DNA from: Photobacterium sp. JCM 19050
GTDB taxonomy: Bacteria; Pseudomonadota; Gammaproteobacteria; Enterobacterales; Vibrionaceae
NCBI GenBank assembly: GCA_001310455.1
Contig: BAXG01000002.1
Location: forward strand, 223,138 to 287,137
Length of the DNA: 64,000 bases
Direction: 5' to 3'
Part shown: positions 19,773-29,205 of the stretch, in pieces
Layout of the letters: every line of letters starts with the position of its first letter
Position numbering within the stretch: the first letter of the stretch is position 1
Program-made: the position numbers and the translations under genes
Notes under the pieces: generated by a model
Told to the model about the DNA's origin: nothing
Database searches by the model: none
The model's input: the letters and a program-made list of their open reading frames with translations, nothing else

Positions 19773-21106
19773 TCAATTTACAGCGCGGATTGCTTTTTCC
19801 AGCGTGCTTACTGCCTGGTCGATGTGCTTGCTTTCCAGAATAAGCGGTGGCGACATAGCAATAATGTCGCCGCTTCCCCGAACCAGAGTACCGTTCCAGA
19901 AGCAGTGCCTGAAGATGTCATAACCCCGTTTGCCAATGCCGTCCTCCCTCGGGGCAAACTGGATACCGGCAACCAGCCCGGTGTTTCGCACGTCGATGAC
20001 ATTCGGCAGGGAAGCCAGGCTGTGAACCGCCTCTTCCCACTCTTTGCCCAGGGTAACGGCTTTTTCGAACAGGCCTTCATCGCGGTAGATATCCAGCGTG
20101 GCAATGGCGGCAGCAGCGGCAACCGGGTGGCCGGAATAGGTATAGCCGTGGAAGAGTTCAATCAGGTTTTCCGGGCCGTCCATAAACGCATCATGGATTC
20201 GGTCACTGACAAGGGCTGCTCCCATCGGGATCGCGCCGTTGGTCAGGGCTTTGGCGGTGGTCATGATATCCGGCGTGACGTCCCATTGTTGGCTGGCAAA
20301 CGCGCTGCCCACCCGGCCAAACCCGGTAATGACTTCATCAAAGATCAGCAGGATGTCGTGCTTGAGGGTAATTTCACGCAGGCGCTTGAGGTAGCCTTCG
20401 GGGGAAGGATGACCCCGGCAGAGCCGGACATTGGCTCTACAATTACAGCGGCGATATTCTCCGGCCCGTGCAGGTTAATCAGTTGCTCCAGTGCATCGGC
20501 CTTTTCCGCGCCGTGCTCCGGCAGACCACGGGTGAACGCGTTCTTTTCCAGGTCCAGCGTGTGGGGCAGGTGGTCTACTCCGGGCAGCAGTTGGCTGCTG
20601 AAGGTTTTGCGGTTGTTGGGGATGCCGCCGACGGAAATACCGCCAAAACCGACACCGTGGTAGCCAAGCTCCCGGCCGATGAATTTAGTGCGGGTAGCCT
20701 GCCCGCGGGCGCGTTGGTATCCGAGCGCGATTTTCAGCGCTGTGTCGACCGACTCCGATCCTGAATTGGTGTAAAAGATTTTGTTCAGGTCGCCGGGGCT
20801 GATTTCTGCCAGCCTTTCTGCCAGTTCAAAGGGGAGAGGGTGGCCCATCTGGAAGGTAGGGGCGTAATCCAGTTCAGCAACCTGACGGGCGACAGCTTCC
20901 GAGATTTCCCGGCGTCCGTGACCGGCATTGCAACACCACAAGCCCGAGGTGGCATCCAGTACCTGATTACCGTCAGCGTCGGTGTAATACATGCCTTCAG
21001 CCTTAGTCAGCAGGCGTGGTGTGGACTTGTATTGTCGGTTCGCGGTAAAGGGCATCCAGAAGTTATCCAGTTGCGCTCCGGTGTCAAAATGGGACTGGCG
21101 TGACAT
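19773..21106 (-). CDS. Omega-amino acid:pyruvate aminotransferase, BauA-like (one frameshift)
   Basis: Class III PLP aminotransferase, about 444 aa when joined. W-M-P-F-T-A-N-R at the N-terminus, S-G-L-W-C-C-N-A-G-H, T-N-S-G-S-E-S-V-D-T, E-P-M-S-G-S-A-G-V, D-E-V-I-T-G-F-G-R and the lysine region T-T-A-K-A-L-T-N-G-A resemble Pseudomonas beta-alanine:pyruvate transaminase more than GabT. One C is lost from a C run near 20402. No classical GabT/PuuE occurs in the window, so this enzyme or SpuC may transaminate GABA; beta-alanine from 1,3-diaminopropane is an alternative. Divergent from puuC over a region with PuuR-like boxes. Confidence 0.83.
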
Positions 21107-21177
21107 AAGCTGATTCCTTTCTGGGTTGTGATGTTAAACAAGTGTTGCCGACAAGGTTATATTTGCCATACTATGTC

Positions 21178-21212
21178 AAATATAATGAACGGTAAAACAT
21201 TTTTTGTTCATT
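21178..21212. promoter_or_regulatory. Paired PuuR-like operator between bauA-like gene and puuC
   Basis: AAATATAATGAAC at 21178-21190 matches the E. coli PuuR box (remembered as AAAATATAATGAACA) almost completely. Fifteen bases on, GTTCATT (21206-21212) repeats its AATGAAC core in inverted orientation. The pair sits in the 231-base divergent spacer, well placed to repress both genes. Binding by the PuuR encoded at 6157 is inference. Confidence 0.65.
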
Positions 21213-21337
21213 TAAAAAAACAGATGCAGGTTATCTGTAAATTATATTGAAACACTGAAAAATGATTTCCGTATCAGGGGTTTCTATCAATTGGAACAGG
21301 CTTGACGAGTGCAGGCCGGCTATTCAGGGAGCGGGTT

Positions 21338-22822
21338 ATGAAGACACGTATGGAATGGGAAGGGTATGCAGATTCACTGTCCATCAACGGACTGGCTTTT
21401 GTTAACGGTGAATATACCCCGGCAGAATCTGGCGAAACATTCGATTGCATCAGCCCGGTAGACGGCCGGCTGCTGACAAAGGTTGCAAGCTGCCAGCAAG
21501 CCGATGCTGACAAGGCAGTGAAAAATGCGCGAGACACCTTTTCTTCTGGAGTGTGGGCGCATTTACCCCCGGCAGAGCGCAAGAAGGTGATGATCCGTTT
21601 TGCTGACCTGATAGAGCAAAACGGCGATGAGCTGGCATTGCTGGAAACCCTGGATATGGGCAAGCCTATCCGTTATTCCAAGGCTGTGGATGTGTTCGGG
21701 GCCGCCCGGGCGATTCGCTGGTCTGGCGAAGCTGTTGACAAAATCTATGATGAACTGGCCCCCACACCCCACAATGAAATCGGCATGGTAACCCGCGAGC
21801 CGGTTGGCGTGGTCGCCGCAATCGTCCCGTGGAACTTTCCGATGCTGATGGCTTGCTGGAAGCTTGGCCCGGCGCTGGCATCCGGCAACTCGGTGATCCT
21901 GAAACCATCAGAAAAGTCCCCCCTGAGTGCTATCCGGCTGGCGCAGATTGCCATTGAAGCCGGTATTCCCAAAGGCGTGCTCAATGTCCTGCCGGTTACG
22001 GTCATACTGTCGGTCAGGCACTGGCGCTGCATATGGACGTGGATACCTGGTGTTTACCGGCTCCACCAAAATTGCCAAACAACTGATGATTTATGCCGGG
22101 CAGTCGAACATGAAGCGTGTCTGGCTGGAAGCCGGAGGCAAGAGCCCGAATGTCGTGTTTGCCGATGCACCCGACCTGAAAGCCGCCGCCGCATCGGCCG
22201 CTTCTGCCATCGCCTTTAACCAGGGGGAAGTGTGTACCGCCGGTTCCCGTCTGCTGGTGGAAGCCTCCATTAAAGATACCTTTATTGACATGGTGATCGA
22301 GGAGCTGAAATCCTGGCATCCAGGCACCCGCTGGATCCGGAATCCCAGAACGGGGCCGTGGTGGATAGCCAGCAACTGGCAACCGTGCTCCGTTATATTG
22401 AATCCGGTAAACAAGAGGGGGCGGCTCTCGTGCACGGTGGCGAGCAGGTGATGGAAAGTACCGGCGGGTTCTATGTCGCGCCGACTGTGTTCAGCAATGT
22501 GAACAACAACATGGTCATCGCCAGGGAGGAAATTTTTGGCCCGGTGTTGTCGGTTATCAGCTTCGACACGGCAGAAGAAGCCGTTGCGATTGCCAACGAT
22601 ACCGATTACGGGCTGGCTGCCTCGGTCTGGACATCAGATATCAGCAAAGCCCATAAAGCGTCCCGTGATCTCCGAACCGGCATGGTGTGGGTCAACCACT
22701 ATGACGGCGGCGATATGACCGCGCCGTTTGGCGGTTACAAGCAATCCGGCAATGGCCGGGATAAGTCTCTCCACGCGTTTGACAAGTACACAGAAATCAA
22801 AGCGACCTGGATCGCACTCTAG
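21338..22822 (+). CDS. puuC: Gamma-glutamyl-gamma-aminobutyraldehyde dehydrogenase, PuuC-like (three frameshifts)
   Basis: Aldehyde dehydrogenase of about 495 aa after repair. V-P-W-N-F-P-M-L-M, L-E-A-G-G-K-S-P-N (Glu) and N-Q-G-E-V-C-T-A-G (catalytic Cys) are present, and the ending Y-T-E-I-K-A-T-W-I matches the PuuC type. It oxidises the gamma-glutamyl aldehyde made by PuuB. Bases are lost near 21995 (G), 22047 (C) and 22326 (C). ATG 21338 follows AGGGAG and fits better than the in-frame TTG at 21302. A terminator follows. Confidence 0.88.
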
Positions 22823-22860
22823 CGGTCAGGCGCAACAGCCGCATCCTTTCTGTCTGGGTT

Positions 22861-22895
22861 GCCCCACAGCTTAACGGCTGGCGGGGGCTTTTTTG
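22861..22895 (+). terminator. Rho-independent terminator after puuC
   Basis: GCCCC-A-CAGC / GCTG-GC-GGGGC imperfect stem followed by TTTTTT. Marks the right end of the polyamine cluster. Confidence 0.75.
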
Positions 22896-22946
22896 CACCT
22901 AAGTTTTTGATTTCAGCTTCACGGGCAGTTTTCGCCAAAATCCGTA

Positions 22947-22980
22947 TTGACAGTTCTGCGTTTACTGATTATTTATACAG
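22947..22980 (+). promoter_or_regulatory. dinB promoter with LexA (SOS) box
   Basis: TTGACA at 22947-22952 and TATTTA at 22970-22975 with 17-base spacing. CTGATTATTTATACAG at 22965-22980 has the LexA form CTG-N10-CAG and covers the -10 element. The dinB ATG begins one base after the box. Confidence 0.8.
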
Positions 22981-22981
22981 T

Positions 22982-24057
22982 ATGAGCGAAGCTGAACTCG
23001 AACCCCAAAAAAAGATCATCCATGTTGATATGGACTGCTTTTACGCAGCCGTGGAGATGCGTGATAACCCGTCGCTGAAGGACATTCCGCTGGCGATAGG
23101 GGGAGACGCCAACCGGCGCGGGGTGATCTCAACCTGCAACTATGTCGCCCGCAAATATGGCGTCCGCTCAGCCATGCCTACCGCCCGAGCCAAAAAGCTC
23201 TGCCCGCGCCTGACAGTTATCCGGGGGGATATGGCCAAATACAAAGAGGTTTCCCGCCAAATCCGGGTTATATTTGAACGCTACACCGATAAAATCGAAC
23301 CGCTCTCGCTGGATGAAGCCTACCTGGATGTCACCGGTTTATCCCTGTACCAGGCTCCGCCACCCTGATTGCAGAAGCCATCCGCCGGGATATTGCCAGC
23401 GAACTTAACCTGACGGCCTCGGCCGGCGTCGCACCGGTAAAGTTTGTTGCCAAGGTGGCATCGGATATCAATAAACCCAATGGCATTTGTGTGGTAACGC
23501 CGGATGACCTGCCGGAGTTTGTCCGCAAACTGCCGCTGGAAAAGATCCCCGGTGTTGGGCATGTCACCCTTGGCAAACTCCATGACCTTGGCCTGAAAAC
23601 CTGCGAAGACATTCAGCACAGCAACCAGCAAACCATGATCCAGCATTTCGGCAAGTTCGGGGTCTCCCTCTGGCAACGCTCCCACGGAATCGACCGCCGG
23701 GGTGTGGTCACTGAAAGGGTACGAAAGTCCCTTGGTGTGGAGCGTACCTTGTCAGCCGATATCTTCACTCCGGATGAGTGCTGGAATGTGGTTGAATCCC
23801 TTTACGATGAGCTGGAAACCCGCCTCGCCCGGGTACAAAGCGACAAACGCATCCTCCGCCAGGGCGTAAAACTCAAGTTCGATGACTTCCAGCAAACCAC
23901 AGTGGAACACGCCCACCCGGAACTGGAAAAAGAGTACTTCAAGCCCCTGCTGCAAGAAGCGCTGAGCCGCCAAAAAGGCCGAGGCATCCGGCTGGTCGGG
24001 CTGGTGGTAGGCATCTGCCAGGATGGGGATGTACCGCAGTTGAGTTTTGGGTGGTGA
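22982..24057 (+). CDS. dinB: DNA polymerase IV (one frameshift)
   Basis: Y-family translesion polymerase, about 358 aa when joined. Catalytic carboxylates are in [10 protein letters not shown] and S-L-D-E-A-Y-L-D; helix-hairpin-helix region I-P-G-V-G-H-V-T and the C-terminal little-finger domain follow. One G is missing near 23353. The ATG at 22982 is the only start in frame before the palm motif; no ribosome site can exist if transcription begins at the predicted promoter. SOS-controlled. In Vibrio dinB normally follows nqrM; here the polyamine cluster separates them. Confidence 0.93.
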
Positions 24058-24114
24058 GGGTTAGCAAATGAAAAGTATTAAATATTGAGTATGAATTTAG
24101 AACGCTATCCATGA

Positions 24115-24459
24115 TTAGCTTATTCTTACACTATTTGCTTTATCAATATTATCCAAAATAGTATCGACAACATCTTGTGTCGTTAGTTGGAAAGTGATTT
24201 TACCTGAATTAATCTTAAAATAACCATGTGGCGAAGGTTGTTGATAATTATATTGTTTTAAAATTTGCTTAATAAGCCTCTCAATTTCAACAGACTTATT
24301 CTCTATATCTGGATAATCACCATCGCCTATCCTCCAGTTTATGTAATAAGAATGATGATAAGGTTGTGAATTTGTTAGTGAGCCAAAAATAATATAGCCA
24401 CTAACATGTTCCAAAGCAGGGCATATCTGCTTTAAATTTTTGCATGTACTATTACTCAT
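24115..24459 (-). CDS. Hypothetical accessory protein, 114 aa
   Basis: Unrecognised soluble protein. ATG 24459 follows AGGAGAAATTT, a good ribosome site, and is better than the longer frame beginning at 24501. No signal peptide, membrane helix or known motif; the middle region is rich in Tyr, His, Asn and Gln. The gene is clearly more AT-rich than dinB and pepD on either side. It diverges from the UDG-like gene at 24567 across 107 bases, so the two may be co-regulated and were probably acquired together. Confidence 0.6.
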   Translation of the reverse strand: MSNSTCKNLKQICPALEHVSGYIIFGSLTNSQPYHHSYYINWRIGDGDYPDIENKSVEIERLIKQILKQYNYQQPSPHGYFKINSGKITFQLTTQDVVDTILDNIDKANSVRIS

Positions 24460-24566
24460 AAATTTCTCCTGCCTAGAAGCAGAGATTGTGACATTGCACA
24501 AAGTTTGCGTCGATGTTGAAAAAGTAAAATTGAGATCAAATTAAAACATCTTATCAGGGCGCAAAA

Positions 24567-25304
24567 ATGGATTTAAACTTACTTAGGTTTAATTACGAAT
24601 CATCGTTGAGAGAATTAATTGATACTGATTTTATTGATGGTGAGGATAAGTATTCCGGTGTTTTTCTTTCTTATCCATTTCCTGAATACGAGTCAACAAA
24701 AAAACGTGTAATGATTGTTGGCAGGGAAACAGCTGGTTGGAATACGAAGAATGGCAAGAATACAATTCTTCGGATTGTGGAACGGAATGAAGAAAAAGAC
24801 ACCCAAGCAACTATTAATGAAGCCTTTGAAAGATACTCTTGGCATTTGCTAGACAAAAAAGGTGGGGTGCTAAAGAGAGCTCATCGCTCACACTTTCAGC
24901 GGTTCTATCATCAAGTTGCAAATCGACTTGGCTTAAAACCTCAAGAGCTTATTTATGCCAACCTTTTTGCCTGGGACTATGATGGACGATCTCCGACAAT
25001 TCGTAGCAAAAAGGAATTCGAAGTAGTTCAAAATGTTTCTGTGAAATTACTAGCGGAGTCCATTAATTTTTGTAAGCCGGAAATAATTATTTTTGCAGTT
25101 GGTTGCAACGTAACAAACGATGAAACAATAAAGCTTTTAATGAATGAATTTTTTGGTGGGTACAATACTACTGAATTAGTGAGTAAAAAGTACTGGAGAT
25201 TTTCGGGTGCTGGAATGGATTGCTTCCGAATAGCACATCCGAGGGCTAGCTCCTCTGAGCACCAAAAATACAGAAGCTTGGTTCTGGAAAATGTTTGTCG
25301 ATGA
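24567..25304 (+). CDS. Uracil-DNA glycosylase superfamily-like protein
   Basis: 245-aa protein, AT-rich, no close family recognised. The layout recalls the UDG fold: R-V-M-I-V-G-R-E-T-A-G-W (residues about 47-58) at the place of the G-x-x-P-G motif, Y-A-N-L-F-A-W-D-Y-D-G near residue 131, a hydrophobic strand K-P-E-I-I-I-F-A-V-G, and a C-terminal H-P-R-A-S-S-S-E-H-Q-K-Y-R at the place of the H-P-S motif. That would mean removal of a base from DNA, but the catalytic residue is not certain. It sits between DNA-repair gene dinB and pepD with a divergent small partner. Confidence 0.5.
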   Translation: MDLNLLRFNYESSLRELIDTDFIDGEDKYSGVFLSYPFPEYESTKKRVMIVGRETAGWNTKNGKNTILRIVERNEEKDTQATINEAFERYSWHLLDKKGGVLKRAHRSHFQRFYHQVANRLGLKPQELIYANLFAWDYDGRSPTIRSKKEFEVVQNVSVKLLAESINFCKPEIIIFAVGCNVTNDETIKLLMNEFFGGYNTTELVSKKYWRFSGAGMDCFRIAHPRASSSEHQKYRSLVLENVCR

Positions 25305-25356
25305 TAAGTTTGAGTTCTAAATATGTAGCTCAATTATAATTTTTTAATCAAAGTTT

Positions 25357-25384
25357 AAAAAATCCCGCAGTTGCGGGATTTTTA
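25357..25384. terminator. Bidirectional terminator between UDG-like gene and pepD
   Basis: Perfect stem AAAAATCCCGCA / TGCGGGATTTTT with a 2-base loop; T runs on both strands. Placed between converging genes. Confidence 0.9.
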
Positions 25385-25402
25385 TTGCTACCTGTTTGCC
25401 GG

Positions 25403-26860
25403 TTACGCTTTCTCAGGAATGCGCTTCAGCAGGGTAACCAGTTGGTCCCAGTACAGGGCAACATCTTTGATGTTTACCTGCTCATCCGGAGAGTGAGCAC
25501 CGGTGATGGTTGGGCCGAAGGAGATCATGTCCATGTCAGGGTATGGCTTCTTGAACAGACCACATTCCAGACCGGCGTGAATCACGTTGATGTTCGGGAT
25601 GCGGCCGTACATCTCTTCGTAGGTTTCACGGAACAGGTGCATGATCTGGGAGTCCGGATCCGGCTTCCAGCCTGGGTATGCGCCGTCAAATGCGATGTCA
25701 GCACCCGCCAGTTCGGCTACAGAGGCCAGCATGCCTTCTACCATGTCACGGCCGGTGTCGATCAGCGAACGGATCAGGCACAGTACGGTGATGGTGTTGC
25801 CTTCGGTAGTGATAACACCCACGTTCAGTGAGGTTTCAACCACGCCCTTGATGTCATCGCTCATGCGGATTACACCGTTAGGGCAGGCGTTCAGGGCAGC
25901 GATAAAGCGCGCCTGATCCTGAGGAGCCAGCACAGTCTGAGCTTCAGCAGCGTTGATGTTCATCTCGATAGACGGTTCAACGGCTGCCAGCTCTTCTTTC
26001 ACCATGGCTTCGAAGTGGGCGAACAGGTCAGCCAGCTTCTGCTTGTTCTCTTCCGGCAGGGCAACAACTGTGAAGGCTTCACGAGGAATCGCGTTGCGCA
26101 GGGTACCACCGGTGATTTCTGCAATCTTCAGACCCAGCTCTTCAGCGTGGCCGGACAGGAAGCGAGCCAGCAGTTTGTTGGCATTGCCACGGCCGGTGTG
26201 AATGTCACAGCCGGAGTGGCCGCCGCGCAGGCCTTTCAGTTGCAGCTGGACAGCAACGTGACCGGCAGGGATGTCCTGGCGCTCAACGTTGAAGGTCATG
26301 TGGGCGTTCACACCGCCGGCACAGCCCATGTAGACTTCGCCTTCTTCCTCAGAGTCGGTGTTTAGCAGAATGTCGCCTTCCAGCCAGCCTTTTTGCAGGC
26401 CGAATGCACCGGTCATACCGGCTTCTTCGTCGATAGTGACCAGCACTTCCAGCGGGCCGTGCTCAACGGTTTTGTCTGCCAGCACTGCCAGGCAAGATGC
26501 CAGGCCGATACCGTTGTCTGCACCCAGTGTGGTTCCGCGAGCGGTTACCCACTCACCGTTTACGTAAGCCTGGATTGGGTCGGTCAGGAAGTCGTGTTCT
26601 GTGTCTTCGTTCTTTTGGGGAACCATGTCCATGTGTGCCTGCAGCACCACACCACGACGGTTTTCAAAGCCCGGTGTTGCAGGCTTCTTGATGAAGATAT
26701 TACCCACTTCATCACGGCGTACTTCAAGGCCCTCTGAGCTTGCCCAGTCTACGATGAACTGTGCAACTTTCTCTTCGTGCTTTGATGGGTGTGGGATAGA
26801 GCAAATCTTGTCGAAGAACTGCCAAAGCAGTTGTGGTGAAAGGTTGCTGATTTCTGACAC
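25403..26860 (-). CDS. pepD: Cytosol non-specific dipeptidase (aminoacyl-histidine dipeptidase)
   Basis: M20/M28-type zinc dipeptidase of 485 aa, intact. Metal ligands are in Q-A-H-M-D-M-V, G-T-T-L-G-A-D-N-G-I-G, D-E-E-A-G-M-T-G and N-T-D-S-E-E-E-G. It hydrolyses unspecific dipeptides in the cytoplasm. Flanked by the terminator at its 3' end and by a 147-base spacer before the chemoreceptor gene, which is also leftward; the spacer shows no gene. Confidence 0.95.
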   Translation of the reverse strand: MSEISNLSPQLLWQFFDKICSIPHPSKHEEKVAQFIVDWASSEGLEVRRDEVGNIFIKKPATPGFENRRGVVLQAHMDMVPQKNEDTEHDFLTDPIQAYVNGEWVTARGTTLGADNGIGLASCLAVLADKTVEHGPLEVLVTIDEEAGMTGAFGLQKGWLEGDILLNTDSEEEGEVYMGCAGGVNAHMTFNVERQDIPAGHVAVQLQLKGLRGGHSGCDIHTGRGNANKLLARFLSGHAEELGLKIAEITGGTLRNAIPREAFTVVALPEENKQKLADLFAHFEAMVKEELAAVEPSIEMNINAAEAQTVLAPQDQARFIAALNACPNGVIRMSDDIKGVVETSLNVGVITTEGNTITVLCLIRSLIDTGRDMVEGMLASVAELAGADIAFDGAYPGWKPDPDSQIMHLFRETYEEMYGRIPNINVIHAGLECGLFKKPYPDMDMISFGPTITGAHSPDEQVNIKDVALYWDQLVTLLKRIPEKA

Positions 26861-27007
26861 AGGTCTCTCCCCTGAATAGGTTGAAAAACATCAGTCTGAG
26901 AACAGGAAATCCTGCCCTCAGACATTTTTCTGGTATATGTGGGCTAATAAATAGCGTTACCACAGCATACCACTGACCTTTTTCTGTCTCCACGGTTGGA
27001 GGGAAGA

Positions 27008-28648
27008 TTACACCCTAAATTGTGAAACCGTCGCCTTTAGCTGATCGCCAATCACCACAAGCTGTTCGCTCTGCCCGTTCATCGCCTCGCCCTGTTCAAC
27101 CGTGCTGCGGCTGTGCTCTGCCAGTGTGTTGAGGTTGACGTTGATTTCCTCGGTGGCTGCCGCTTGCTGCGAGCATGACTGGGCAATGGAAGTGCTCTGG
27201 TCATCAATATGGCGGACACGCTGGTCAATGGTTTCCAGCGCAGTGATTGCCTCCGAGGTGTGCTCGGCGGTGGTAGCGGATTGTGACTGGGTATCCACCA
27301 TGCGCTGCTTTACGGCTCCGGCGTGTTTCTGCAGGCTGAGGACAATCTGCTCGATTTCATCGGTAGATGCCTGGGTGCGGGTGGCGAGTGTCCGGACTTC
27401 ATCTGCTACCACGGCAAAACCCCGGCCTTGTTCTCCGGCGCGGGCTGCTTCAATAGCTGCGTTAAGTGCCAGCAGGTTGGTCTGGTCTGCGATGTTGCGG
27501 ATAACGTCCAAAACGGTGCCGACGTTGTGTGACTCTTCGGCAAGGGTTTCTGCTTCTGTGGCGGTTTCCTGAAGAAGCCGGGTAAGGGTTGCCATTTCAT
27601 TATTGGCTGAAGAGAGTACCGATTGCCCGTGCTGGCAGGCGGAGGTTGCTTCTTCGGAATAGCGGGATGTCTGCTCGGCAGACGACGCCACCTCCTGGTT
27701 GGCGGCAAGGAGCTCATTTACTGCGGCGGAAATGCTTTCCAGTTCCAGACTTTGCTGGCGGGCGAGGGCAGTAGATCTTTCTGAAGCGTTACGAATTTGT
27801 GCGGCGGATTCACTGACCTGTGACGAGACCGGGCCAAGGTCGGAAATAGCGGAACGCAGTTTACCGGTAAAGCGGTTAAAGAAGCGTGCGATTTCCGTGA
27901 GTTCGTCCCGTCCGGTTTCCTCCAGTTGCCGGGTAAGGTCACCGTCGCCGTCTGCAATGTTGTGCAGCGCATTGGCTGTTGCCTTGCTGGGGACTGAGAT
28001 GGAACGGCCAATCCACCATGCTGCGAGGGACGCAACCACCAGAATAAGCAGCAGGTCTTGGGCAAGTTTAATCAGCTGTCCCTGGTACATGGTCTCTACG
28101 TCGTCAATGTAAATACCGGTGCCAATAATCCAGTCCCAAGGGCCGAACTTCTTTACAAACGAGAGTTTGGGTACGGCTTCCTCACCCCCGGGTTTTGCCC
28201 AGTAATAGGTGACAAACCCTTCGCCCTGTTTGCGGGTAATATCAGCCATTTGATTGAACATCAGGTTACCCTGCTGATCTTTGAAGCCGGAGAGATCTTT
28301 GCCGTTAAGTGCCGGTTTTACAGCGTGTTGCACCATTTTCGGGGTGCTGTCGTTAATCCAGAAATAGTTGCCGCCGTCGTATCGCTGGGCACCAATGGCA
28401 GTCAGAGCCATCTTTTGGGCGTCTTCGTGGGTAATTTCGCCATTAACGGCTTTTTTATGAAATTCTTCTGCGATGGAGTAGGAGGCTTCTACCAGGTTTT
28501 GCGTCTTGAGCTTTTTGCCATCCAGCAGCGCGCTGTAATAATCCGATGAAATGAACCATGCGGGAATCAACAGCGCCAGGACAACCAGAAAAACCAGAAA
28601 ATAGATGCGGGTAAAAATGGGGTATCGGCGAAGGTATGTCGAGGCCAT
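27008..28648 (-). CDS. Methyl-accepting chemotaxis protein with sCache_2 sensor
   Basis: 546-aa chemoreceptor. A first membrane helix (about residues 13-35), a periplasmic single-Cache domain (Y-F-W-I-N-D and the [10 protein letters not shown] signature), a second helix (about 190-212), a HAMP region and a cytoplasmic signalling coiled coil. The tip [25 protein letters not shown] contacts CheA/CheW. The ligand is unknown; sCache_2 receptors often sense small carboxylates. It diverges from the RNA gene at 28895, and the CRP box at 28838 may affect both. Confidence 0.92.
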   Translation of the reverse strand: MASTYLRRYPIFTRIYFLVFLVVLALLIPAWFISSDYYSALLDGKKLKTQNLVEASYSIAEEFHKKAVNGEITHEDAQKMALTAIGAQRYDGGNYFWINDSTPKMVQHAVKPALNGKDLSGFKDQQGNLMFNQMADITRKQGEGFVTYYWAKPGGEEAVPKLSFVKKFGPWDWIIGTGIYIDDVETMYQGQLIKLAQDLLLILVVASLAAWWIGRSISVPSKATANALHNIADGDGDLTRQLEETGRDELTEIARFFNRFTGKLRSAISDLGPVSSQVSESAAQIRNASERSTALARQQSLELESISAAVNELLAANQEVASSAEQTSRYSEEATSACQHGQSVLSSANNEMATLTRLLQETATEAETLAEESHNVGTVLDVIRNIADQTNLLALNAAIEAARAGEQGRGFAVVADEVRTLATRTQASTDEIEQIVLSLQKHAGAVKQRMVDTQSQSATTAEHTSEAITALETIDQRVRHIDDQSTSIAQSCSQQAAATEEINVNLNTLAEHSRSTVEQGEAMNGQSEQLVVIGDQLKATVSQFRV

Positions 28649-28837
28649 AAGTCAGTACGTCCGTGTTAAGTATTTTTCTAATAGGTTTCGAATAGCGTTT
28701 GCCACCGCCCGTTACTCTACCAGCTATGCGAGACATTTCACTGCTTGTCTTGCATATTTTCCAAGCAGATCAACCCTGGTATGTGACTGTAATTTAATTA
28801 CCAAATCGGCGGGAAAAATTCTCAATAGATAAATTTA

Positions 28838-28888
28838 TGTGAGCTTGATCACTTTATTGTTGTAATTAAATTACGCAATGGCTATAAT
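28838..28888 (+). promoter_or_regulatory. CRP site and sigma70 promoter of the VcdRP-like RNA
   Basis: TGTGA-GCTTGA-TCACT at 28838-28853 is a near-perfect CRP box. TTGTAA (28860-28865), 17 bases, TATAAT (28883-28888) form a good promoter with start near 28895. The CRP box centre is near -50, between classical activator positions and just upstream of the -35, so activation or repression are both possible. Confidence 0.75.
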
Positions 28889-29053
28889 GCAACCGAAACA
28901 TGATAGAGAAACGAGCGTTGCTTTTTTGTTCAGGGATTGAACCGGTAAGCCTCCAGGGAACCGAGATCAATTCGAGGTCATGATGACCGGACAGCTCCAT
29001 GGAACTGAGCCATGCAAACGCATGTATTGGGCACTTTGATTGAGGTATTTGTT

Positions 29054-29149
29054 ATGCAAGGTATGTCTTCTAATGCGTATTGGAACCAGCGATCTGTTTA
29101 CACAGGTTCATTCCAGTACCCAGCCGCATTTGGCTACAAAAAGTCTTAA
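29054..29149 (+). CDS. 31-aa small protein, VcdP-like
   Basis: Short ORF inside the regulatory RNA, start ATG 29054 with GAGG eight bases upstream. A second in-frame ATG at 29063 would give 28 aa. The peptide is rich in aromatic residues (A-Y-W-N-Q-R-S-V-Y-T-G-S-F-Q-Y) and ends with F-G-Y-K-K-S; there is no signal peptide or membrane helix. The length is close to the 29-aa VcdP of V. cholerae, which binds citrate synthase GltA. If the homology holds, it would adjust entry into the TCA cycle. Confidence 0.6.
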   Translation: MQGMSSNAYWNQRSVYTGSFQYPAAFGYKKS

Positions 29150-29205
29150 GCGAATTTCTGTAAACAAGTTTCACCCCCGAATTATTTTTATGGCTTTGCC
29201 ACTCG

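Noticed and set aside
19395..20663. 422-codon rightward open frame
   Set aside because: It is antisense to the BauA-like aminotransferase; the encoded protein has no recognisable domain and no ribosome site.
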